Under the pieces are notes generated by a model that saw nothing but the letters and a program-made list of their open reading frames with translations, was not told the DNA's origin and ran no database searches. Positions 25,686 to 34,368 of a stretch of 64,000 nucleotides of DNA are shown here, piece by piece; position 1 is the stretch's first letter; each line of letters begins with the position of its first letter. The translations under genes were made by a program, and so were the position numbers. The stretch spans positions 1-64,000 of the forward strand of contig NZ_JAENHO010000008.1 of NCBI RefSeq assembly GCF_016785085.1, written 5' to 3'. Source of the stretch: Paractinoplanes lichenicola (GTDB taxonomy: Bacteria > Actinomycetota > Actinomycetes > Mycobacteriales > Micromonosporaceae).

Positions 25686-25996
25686 TCAGGCGGCCACCGG
25701 GGGCTTCGGGGGCTCGACCGCGGTGAGGCCGCCGTCGACGGGCACGACGGCGCCGTTGATGTACGAGCCGCCGGGCCCGGCCAGGAAGGCGATCACCTCG
25801 GCGATCTCCTCGGGCCGGCCGACGCGGCGCAGCCGCCGTCGGCCTGGATCTTTTCGACCACCTCGGTCCCGCGCTCGACGTCGCGGCCGGTCACCACGAC
25901 GTTCGCGCCCCGCGCGGCCAGCATGAGGGCCGTCGCCCGGCCGATGCCGCTGGTGCCGCCGGTGATCAGGGCAGTCTTTCCGGTGAACTCGCTCAT
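25686..25996 (-). pseudogene. Short-chain dehydrogenase pseudogene with internal deletion
   Basis: The first 55 codons encode an SDR Rossmann start (TALITGGTSGIGRATALMLA, ANVVVTGRD). Near 25830 the sequence jumps, in another frame, to the C-terminal SDR end GRPEEIAEVIAFLAGPGGSY followed by INGAVVPVDGG. About 140-150 internal residues, including the YxxxK active site, are missing. Only about 100 codons remain of a 245-residue family. It is divergent from the TetR gene, the common arrangement for a TetR-repressed SDR. Confidence 0.85.
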
Positions 25997-26054
25997 GGTC
26001 CAACCTCTTTCTGAATGTTGTCGGCGTAACCGCCTCAGCCAGCGGATAATTCCG

Positions 26055-26104
26055 TACCGACTGATTGGTTCAGAATTAACGTAGCAGTTATGGATCGATC
26101 GGTA
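26055..26104. promoter_or_regulatory. Candidate TetR operator region
   Basis: Between the divergent SDR remnant and TetR gene lie TACCGACTGATTGGTT (26055-26070) and ATCGATCGGTA (26094-26104), which share an ACCGA/TCGGT half-site like many TetR-family operators. The repeat is imperfect. TetR regulators usually bind their own divergent promoter, which is the main support. Confidence 0.4.
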
Positions 26105-26126
26105 AGGAATTGGTAAGCTCGATCAC

Positions 26127-26735
26127 ATGACCATCCGACGAAGCGCGCCGGTCGGCCGGCCGCGAGGCTTCGACGCCGACAAGGCCCTCGAGAACGCGAT
26201 GCGGGTCTTCTGGGAGCACGGCTACGAAGGAGCGAGCCTCACCGACCTCACCGAGGCCATGGGGATCAATCGCACGAGCATGTATGCGGCCTTCGGCAAC
26301 AAGGAGGAGCTGTTCCGCAAGGCCTGGGCGCGCTACGCCGCCGGGCCCGCCGCGTACGGCGCCGAGTCGCTCGTCGAGCCGACCGCCCGGCAGGTGGCCG
26401 CGGTCTTCCTCCACGGCGCGGTCCGCAGCGCCACCCTGCCCGGCTATCCCACGGGCTGCCTGAGCCTGCGGGCCTCGCTGATCGGGGGCGACGACGGGCA
26501 GGCGATCCGTGAGCTGCTGGCCGTCTCGCGCCAGGAGACCCGCACCCAGCTCACGAAGCGGTTCGAGCGTGCAGTCGAGGAGGGCGACCTGTCCCGCGAG
26601 ACCGACCCGGCGCTGCTGGCGAGATTCATCATGACGATCGCCAACGGCGTCGCCGTGCAGGCCGCCGGCGGGGCCGATCGCGCCGACCTCGAGCTGGTGG
26701 TCGACGCCGCCCTGCGCAACTGGCCGCCCGTCTGA
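26127..26735 (+). CDS. TetR/AcrR-family transcriptional repressor
   Basis: 202-residue regulator. N-terminal helix-turn-helix: ALENAMRVFWEHGYEGASL, then DLTEAMGINRTSMYAAFGNK, followed by ELFRKA. The C-terminal ligand domain resembles the YxaF/AcuR-like group (GCLSLRASLIGG, ARFIMTIANGVAVQA). Full length. It probably repressed the adjacent short-chain dehydrogenase, which is now broken, so its regulatory target here may be lost. Stop lies 6 nt before the convergent giant CHAT gene. Confidence 0.85.
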   Translation: MTIRRSAPVGRPRGFDADKALENAMRVFWEHGYEGASLTDLTEAMGINRTSMYAAFGNKEELFRKAWARYAAGPAAYGAESLVEPTARQVAAVFLHGAVRSATLPGYPTGCLSLRASLIGGDDGQAIRELLAVSRQETRTQLTKRFERAVEEGDLSRETDPALLARFIMTIANGVAVQAAGGADRADLELVVDAALRNWPPV

Positions 26736-26741
26736 CCGAAG

Positions 26742-29700
26742 TCAACGGCCCAGGTGGACGAAGCCGGACCAGGAGGCGAGGTCGAAGACGGCACCGGGGC
26801 GGCACTGGGCCCGCAGCGGCTCCGGCATGCCCTCGGGCGGCACCCGGCCCGGGTCGAGCATCCACAGCTGGGCCCGGTGCAGCGCGTCGACCGGAGCGGC
26901 GCCGCCGGCCCGCAGGAAGTGGTGCACCATGAACATCAGCAGCGCGGTGCCGTCGTCAGGCACCGGCCACAGCGAGCCGAAGACCGTACGAGCGCCCGCC
27001 GCGAGAAAAGCCGTGGCCAGGCTGAGCGCCTCGTCGTGGTCGCCGCCGCTGACCCCGGTCGTGCACGCGGCCAGGAACACCTGCGACAAGTCCAGCGCCG
27101 TGGCCGCCGCGCGGTCGAGCAGCGTACGGACCGTCAGCCGCTCGGGGCCGGCCAGCACGAGGTGCGCGTCGGCGGGCCGGGCCGGGTCGATCGCGCCGTG
27201 GCAGGCTAGGTGCAGCAGTGCCGACCCGTCCGGCGTCGAGCCCAGCCAGTCCAGCACGTCCTGGGGCGAGCCGGGCCGGGCCGCGCCGGCGACGGGCCGG
27301 CCGAAGTAGCTGCCGTCGCGATAGAACGCCTGGTGCACGGCGCGCGCCTCCACACCGGCGTACCGGAGGTCTCCGGTCGGGTCGCCGACGACCAGCGCGG
27401 CCGAGGGGGCCGGGGAGTCGCCGCCGGCCGCGCCGACGAGCATGCGGGCCGAGGGGCTGTAGGAGAACACCGCTTCCCGTACGGCGTAACGCCGCTCGCC
27501 ACCCGCCTCGGTGAACGCGCCGTGCCAGGGCACGACCCCGAGAATCCCCATCGGCACCAGCACGAGCCGGGGCCGGCGCCACTTCGACGCGTACGCCAGC
27601 AGGTCGCCGACCGCCGCGTCCCAGGCCCACTCGCAGATGTCGTCGACCCCGGCCCCGGCCGCCGGCCCGGCCGGTCCCAGGTCGCGGACGTCCCCGCCCG
27701 GCCGGAACCGCCGCACCGGTGACCGCTCGCCCGCCTGCAACCGGGGCAGCGTCAGCACGTCCGGCCGCCCCGACCCCGGCACGATCACCGCCCGGCCCGG
27801 CCGCCCGTGCCGCCCCGGCAGCAGATAGACCAGCGCGTCGGCGCCGAGCCGGCCCAGCACCGACTGGATCTCGGCCAGGCCGATCGGCTCGTAGCCCAGC
27901 ACCTCGTCGCCGCCCAGCGCGCGCAGCACCTGGAAGCGCAGCTCGTCGGGCACCTGCGGGGCGGCCTCGGCCGGCGCCTGCGGCAGGGTGGTCAGCACCA
28001 CCCCGCTGACCAGGTCGCGGCCCTGACCGGCGGTGGCCCGCCACTCCGCGGCCAGGTCGGACCGGCCGGCCCGGGCGAGCTGGTCGGGCACTTGCCGCGA
28101 CGTGGTGGTGGCCCGCAGCACCAGGCCGCGGCCGGCGTCGAGCACGGCGATCAGGTCGTCGTCGGCGGCCGGGTCGGTCTCGCGGTCGGCCAGGCACCAC
28201 GCGGCGATCCGCTCGGCGTGCTCGGCGGCGGCGCGGGCCGCGTCCAGGGCGTGCTCGGTGCCGGACTGCCCGAAGACCTGCCACGCGTGCCCCTGCAGGG
28301 CGGCCGCCCCGATCCGGCGGGTCCGGGCGAGGTCGGTCTCGCCGCTGAGCCGCAGCATCTCGGCCAGCCCGGCGTTCAGGTCGGCCCACAGCGCGAACTG
28401 CAGGCCGCCGGAGAGCTCGACCGCCCGCTCGTACAGGGTGACCGCGTGCACGGCCGTGACCAGGTCGCCCGGCAGCCGCCGAGCCACCTCCCCGGCGAGC
28501 ATCGCCGCCGACGCCGAGACGATGCGCCGGATCTGGACGTTCCCCGGGGAGATCTGCGGCAGGATCGCCTCCACCCGCGCGACCGCGGCGTGCATCCCGG
28601 GGACGTCGTTGCGGGCTATGGCCTGGGCCGCTGCCGCCGAGGCGGCCATGACCGCCGCCCCGGCCTGGCTGATCTCGCCCATCCCGCCCGGCTCGATCGC
28701 CGGGGCCGCCGGCACCGTCGCCGACAGCGGATCGCCCAGCGCCACCAGCGAGTCGAACAGGACCCTGAGATGCTGGTCGGCCGGGGACGGGTCACGACCG
28801 CGGAACAACTCCTGACCCTGCCGGGCCAGGGCCAGGGCGGCGGCTACGTCCCGGGTCCGGAGCGCCTGCGTCAGCTGCGAGTAGACGCCGAGGACCGCGG
28901 TCCCCAGCCCGGGCCCGGCCGGGTCGAGCCGCCCGTTGTGGTCGGCGGCGTGGCCGCCCCGGGCGTCGCCGGTGATGCTGGAACGGCCGTAGCCGGCGAG
29001 GGCGAGCACCGTGGTCACCCGCTGCCGGAACTCGGGGTCGGTGATCCTGGCCGCACCGATTTGCGAGAGCCGGCGCATGCCGCCGTCGGACGTGAGAACC
29101 GGGTTGAGCGCGTCCTCGTAGTGCTCGACCAGGCCCAGCGCCCAGTCGACGATCGCGGGCCACTCCGGCACGTCGACGCGGGCGGTGGCGGCGAGGGCGG
29201 TCAGGCCGCGCAGGCGGGCGCCGTCGAACCGGCCGAGGTCGGCGCCCAGCGCGGCGAACTCCGCGAAGGCCAGCAGCCCCGCGAACACCGCCCGCTGGTC
29301 GGGATCGGCCCGGATCGCCCGGTCGAGCACCCGGTGGGCGTCCTCGACCAGCCGGCGGATGAGCGGCGTGCCGTCGCCGGGCCGGATCACGTCGTCGTTG
29401 AGGAAGCAGACCTCGACGCTCAGCCTGTCCTGCAGCACGTCGAGCCGGTCGCCGTCCGCCAGCGGGCCCGCCAGCGCCCGGTCGAGCGCCTCGGCCGCGG
29501 CCGCCAGGCGATCCTGCTCGCCGCCGAGCTCCCAGGCCAGCCGGTCGGCCGCCGCCGCGGACTGCCACATCAGCCAGCCGCCGGGTTCGCCGCCGGAATC
29601 CGCGGCCGCCGTCCGCAGCGACTCCGCCGCTCGTCGCGCGTCGGGCAGGCTGCGCCGCCGGTCGGCCCGCCGCCGCAGCATCTCGCCGAGGTAGGCCAGG

Positions 29701-30452
29701 TCCCAGCCGTCGAGCGGCGCGGCCCGGTCACCGGCCGTGATCGCCGCGTCCAGGTCGTCGTCCTCGTCGGAGGCCGACCACCGCTCGTCGGCCACCCAGA
29801 ACAGGCAGAGGCGCAGCTCGGCAGCGTGCTCCGGGTCGAGCCCGAGCCACCCGAGCGCGGTGTGCAACACGGCGTCGGCCTCGTCGAGGCGGGCCGCCGC
29901 CCGGCAGGCCTCGGCGACCAGCCGGGCGGTGAAGCCGAGCCGCCCGGGGCTGATCCACTCGCCGGCGTCGCCGGCCGCGGCCAGCGCCGTCCAGGCGGCC
30001 TCGGCCATGTCGACGCCGATCCCCGGCTCGTCGCGCTCGCACAACGCCAGGCCGTACAGCAGGCGCAGGTAGAGCCGGACCGTCGGGCGCGTGCCGTCCT
30101 GGCTGACCGTCGCGAGATCGCCGATCAGCTCGTCGAGGTCGTCGACCCGGTCCGGCCCGTAGCGCCGCCGCCACGACCGGTCCCACAGCAGGTCGGCCAG
30201 GTGCACGACGACTTCGTCCCGTTCGGGGTCGTCGCCCTCGAGATCGTCGGCCAGCCTCGCCCGCCAGCGAATGGCGTCGTCGAACCGGCCGAGCTCGTCG
30301 TAGGCGCTCCCGAGCAGATAGACCAGGTCGAGGCGGTGCGTCTCGGCCACGGCTTGTTCCAGGGCCGCGGCCCCGGCCACCAGCTCGGCCGGGTCGCCGG
30401 ACTTGTCGTAGCGATCGAGCGCCGCCAGACCCTCCTCGGCGGCGGCGCTCAT
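26742..30452 (-). CDS. Giant CHAT-domain protease with TPR-like repeats (CHAT 2)
   Basis: 1236-residue protein. Residues 1-830 are helical TPR-like repeats (many Ala/Leu/Arg hairpins); residues 900-1236 are the CHAT protease with His1085 in LHLACHG and Cys1130 in FLAACTTG. Both catalytic residues are present. ATG 30452 overlaps the vWA gene's stop (ATGA), so the pair is co-translated. The N-terminal arm is by far the largest of the five CHAT-type proteins here, suggesting a different sensor or target surface. Confidence 0.85.
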   Translation of the reverse strand: MSAAAEEGLAALDRYDKSGDPAELVAGAAALEQAVAETHRLDLVYLLGSAYDELGRFDDAIRWRARLADDLEGDDPERDEVVVHLADLLWDRSWRRRYGPDRVDDLDELIGDLATVSQDGTRPTVRLYLRLLYGLALCERDEPGIGVDMAEAAWTALAAAGDAGEWISPGRLGFTARLVAEACRAAARLDEADAVLHTALGWLGLDPEHAAELRLCLFWVADERWSASDEDDDLDAAITAGDRAAPLDGWDLAYLGEMLRRRADRRRSLPDARRAAESLRTAAADSGGEPGGWLMWQSAAAADRLAWELGGEQDRLAAAAEALDRALAGPLADGDRLDVLQDRLSVEVCFLNDDVIRPGDGTPLIRRLVEDAHRVLDRAIRADPDQRAVFAGLLAFAEFAALGADLGRFDGARLRGLTALAATARVDVPEWPAIVDWALGLVEHYEDALNPVLTSDGGMRRLSQIGAARITDPEFRQRVTTVLALAGYGRSSITGDARGGHAADHNGRLDPAGPGLGTAVLGVYSQLTQALRTRDVAAALALARQGQELFRGRDPSPADQHLRVLFDSLVALGDPLSATVPAAPAIEPGGMGEISQAGAAVMAASAAAAQAIARNDVPGMHAAVARVEAILPQISPGNVQIRRIVSASAAMLAGEVARRLPGDLVTAVHAVTLYERAVELSGGLQFALWADLNAGLAEMLRLSGETDLARTRRIGAAALQGHAWQVFGQSGTEHALDAARAAAEHAERIAAWCLADRETDPAADDDLIAVLDAGRGLVLRATTTSRQVPDQLARAGRSDLAAEWRATAGQGRDLVSGVVLTTLPQAPAEAAPQVPDELRFQVLRALGGDEVLGYEPIGLAEIQSVLGRLGADALVYLLPGRHGRPGRAVIVPGSGRPDVLTLPRLQAGERSPVRRFRPGGDVRDLGPAGPAAGAGVDDICEWAWDAAVGDLLAYASKWRRPRLVLVPMGILGVVPWHGAFTEAGGERRYAVREAVFSYSPSARMLVGAAGGDSPAPSAALVVGDPTGDLRYAGVEARAVHQAFYRDGSYFGRPVAGAARPGSPQDVLDWLGSTPDGSALLHLACHGAIDPARPADAHLVLAGPERLTVRTLLDRAAATALDLSQVFLAACTTGVSGGDHDEALSLATAFLAAGARTVFGSLWPVPDDGTALLMFMVHHFLRAGGAAPVDALHRAQLWMLDPGRVPPEGMPEPLRAQCRPGAVFDLASWSGFVHLGR

Positions 30453-31984
30453 CGCAGCGACCGGGACCGGTCGGGCGTGCGGCCGCGCGGGGCGGGGACG
30501 CTCGGCTGCCAGGTGAACACCGCGCCGCTGAGGGTCACGCTCGCGCCGGGCCCGCACGTTCCCGACTCGCGGGCCGAGGCCGAGCCGTTGCGCGAATAGG
30601 TGATGGTCAGCACCACCTCGGCCGCGCCGACCGAGGCCCGGGCCGCGCGGACCTCGCCCTGCCCGGGAATGCCGGCCGTGCCCGCGTTGAGCGCCAGCAC
30701 CCGGCCGGTCAGCGTCACCGTGTGCTCGTCGCCGTCCGGCGTGCGCACCTCGAGCCGGCCGGACAACGGCGGGCGCAGCCGGCGTCGGCGCAGCACGGCC
30801 AGCGTGCCCAGCACCGCCGCCAGCAGGAGGGCACCGCCGATCCAGTACGGCAGGCTGCCGCGCTGCGCGTCCAGCCCGGCCCGCGTCTCGCCGCCGGTCC
30901 AGGCCGGGGCCGGGGTCATGCCGAGCCGGTCGCGCATCATCGGATACCACGGCGAGCCGACGGTTCCGGTCAGCGTCAGGGCCGCCTCGCCGGTCACCTC
31001 GTGCAGCGGTGCGGCCTGCCGCGGCCCGGCGTCCCAGTCCACGCTGACGGTCACCTCGGCCGTGCCGCCGGGCGGCACCGAGACGCTCTGCGGCCGGACC
31101 GTGGCCCGCAGGGCCGGATCGCCGCTGCGCACGGCCAGACCGTCGACGACCAGGGGAGTGTGCGCGGTGCCGGAGCGCAGGGTCACCCGCAGGTCGGTGG
31201 GCCCGGCGCCGAGGTCGCGCACCTGCTCGGGCCACGACACCGTGATCCCGCCGCGGGCGTCGGCGCCGAGCGCGGCCCGGGCCTTGGCCGCGCGGGCGGC
31301 CGCCTTCGGCTGCTCGAGCTGGGCGCCGAGCCGGTCGATCGAGACCGGCGGCAGCACCTTCGCCGCCGGAAAGACCTTGGCCAGCTGCGCGGCCCCGGTC
31401 GACCCGGAGAGCGGGACGGCGTAGGCGTTGAGCGACGTCTTCTTCAGCTTCTTGGCCGTCGCCCGCAACTGGTTCCACGAGTAGCCCTCGTCGAACGGGT
31501 AGGCGCTGCCCGGCGCCGGGTCGTGCAACCCGTCGGTCAGCAGCAGCACCGTCGCGGTCGGCGGGGCGCCCTCGCGGGCCAGCAGCTTGGTGGCCTCCTC
31601 GATGGCGGCCCCGATGTCGGTGTGGTCGCCGTCGGCCTGCCTGGGCAGGTTGGCCAGCACGGCGTCCGGCGACCGCCCGGCCGGCCCGCCGCGGCGCACC
31701 ACCTTGGCCCCGTCGGCGAAGGTCACCAGGCTGACCCGGTCGTCCGGGGCCAGGGCCGCGACGAACGACCGCAGGCTGCTACGGACCTGCGCGTACCGGT
31801 TGCCCGCGCGCATCGAGCCGGAGACGTCGACCATCACGACGTAGTCGGCGGCGACCCGGTCGACTCCCAGCGCGGCGTAGATCTCGTCCTCGGTGGCCGG
31901 TGCGGCGTACGCCGGTGCCGCCGTCGCCGCCAGCAGCCCGAGGGACAGCGCCACCCCGGTCACGGCCCGCCGAATCCTGTCCAC
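30449..31984 (-). CDS. Secreted, membrane-anchored vWA protein
   Basis: 511-residue protein. A signal peptide ends near AYA-AP; a vWA domain follows with metal motif DVSGSM (about residue 54), Thr in GDHTDIGAA and strand VLLLTDGLH. Beta-sandwich-like segments come next, then a transmembrane helix (YWIGGALLLAAVLGTLAVL) with a basic stop, and a cytoplasmic beta-rich C-terminal domain of about 110 residues. The vWA faces outwards, unlike the cytoplasmic TerY types here. GTG 31984 has AGGAGGGG upstream and its shared promoter element ends 28 nt before the start. Co-translated with CHAT 2, so it may signal surface events to that protease. Confidence 0.8.
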   Translation of the reverse strand: MDRIRRAVTGVALSLGLLAATAAPAYAAPATEDEIYAALGVDRVAADYVVMVDVSGSMRAGNRYAQVRSSLRSFVAALAPDDRVSLVTFADGAKVVRRGGPAGRSPDAVLANLPRQADGDHTDIGAAIEEATKLLAREGAPPTATVLLLTDGLHDPAPGSAYPFDEGYSWNQLRATAKKLKKTSLNAYAVPLSGSTGAAQLAKVFPAAKVLPPVSIDRLGAQLEQPKAAARAAKARAALGADARGGITVSWPEQVRDLGAGPTDLRVTLRSGTAHTPLVVDGLAVRSGDPALRATVRPQSVSVPPGGTAEVTVSVDWDAGPRQAAPLHEVTGEAALTLTGTVGSPWYPMMRDRLGMTPAPAWTGGETRAGLDAQRGSLPYWIGGALLLAAVLGTLAVLRRRRLRPPLSGRLEVRTPDGDEHTVTLTGRVLALNAGTAGIPGQGEVRAARASVGAAEVVLTITYSRNGSASARESGTCGPGASVTLSGAVFTWQPSVPAPRGRTPDRSRSLR

Positions 31985-32003
31985 AGCCCACCCCTCCTCG
32001 CCT

Positions 32004-32056
32004 CACCGTTCTCTGACGGACAGCGCGCGGGGATTCCTGTCCGTCAGAGAACGGTG
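32004..32056. promoter_or_regulatory. Divergent pair of shared GTCCGTCAG elements (promoters 4 and 5), 20-bp inverted repeat
   Basis: Perfect 20-bp arms, CACCGTTCTCTGACGGACAG (32004-32023) and its complement (32037-32056), 13 nt apart. The 9-mer CTGACGGAC (32013-32021) faces the secreted vWA gene and GTCCGTCAG (32039-32047) faces grpE. The arms extend well beyond the 9-mer, so both divergent promoters are nearly identical in sequence. Confidence 0.8.
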
Positions 32057-32085
32057 GACGTGAGGGCCAGGCGGAGGGAGAAGCG

Positions 32086-32670
32086 GTGGACGAGGAAACG
32101 GTCGAGCCGGCACCGGGGCCGGACCCGGTCGCGGAGCGCGTGGCCGAGCTGACCGACCTGCTCGGTCGCGAGCTGCCCGAGCTGCGCCTGCAGATCACCC
32201 GGGCGCACGAGCGGGCGGCGGCCCGCGAGCAGATCATCGAGCGGCTGCACGACGAGAACCAGAAGCTGCGGGCCGGCGAGCGGCAGCTGCTGCTGCGCCC
32301 GCTGCTGACCGACCTGCAGCGCCTGCGGCACGACATCCTGCAGACGGTGGCCCGCCTGCCCGAGGAGTTCGGCGCCGAGCAGACCGCCAAACTGCTGCAC
32401 TCGTACGCCTACAGCCTCGAGCTGACCCTCGAGCGCGGCTCGATCGTGGTCGTCACCCCCGAGCCCGGCTCCGCCTTCGACCCGGCGGCCCAGCGGGCCA
32501 TGGGCACCGTCCCGGCCACCGGCCCCGAGCAGGACGGCACGGTCGCCGAGGTGATCACCGACGGCTATCTCGACGTGCAGACCGGCCGCACGACCGCGCC
32601 CTCCGCCGTACGGGTTCATCGCTGGACCCCGCCCGAGCAGTCGCTGACCACCCCGCAACCCATCCTGTGA
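32086..32670 (+). CDS. GrpE-like nucleotide exchange factor
   Basis: 194-residue GrpE-type protein: long N-terminal coiled coil (ELRLQITRAHERAAAREQII), then LLLRPLLTDLQRLRHDILQ and a beta-rich head ending EVITDGYLDV and SAVRVHRW. It is divergent from housekeeping GrpE and is followed directly by an Hsp70 gene, so it probably serves that dedicated chaperone by exchanging ADP for ATP. GTG 32086 with GGAGGG upstream; first gene of a seven-gene operon. Confidence 0.75.
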   Translation: MDEETVEPAPGPDPVAERVAELTDLLGRELPELRLQITRAHERAAAREQIIERLHDENQKLRAGERQLLLRPLLTDLQRLRHDILQTVARLPEEFGAEQTAKLLHSYAYSLELTLERGSIVVVTPEPGSAFDPAAQRAMGTVPATGPEQDGTVAEVITDGYLDVQTGRTTAPSAVRVHRWTPPEQSLTTPQPIL

Positions 32671-32690
32671 CAGAAAGGGACGACACCGCG

Positions 32691-34364
<1,674 letters not shown>

Positions 34365-34368
34365 CCGG

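Noticed and set aside
26742..31478. Single open frame of 1578 codons joining the giant CHAT gene and upstream sequence
   Set aside because: The part above 30452 is the out-of-frame shadow of the secreted vWA gene; ATG 30452 overlaps that gene's stop as ATGA.
32004..32056. Transcription terminator (20-bp stem)
   Set aside because: It lies between two divergent operon starts, not after a gene, and shares its core with seven other promoters.
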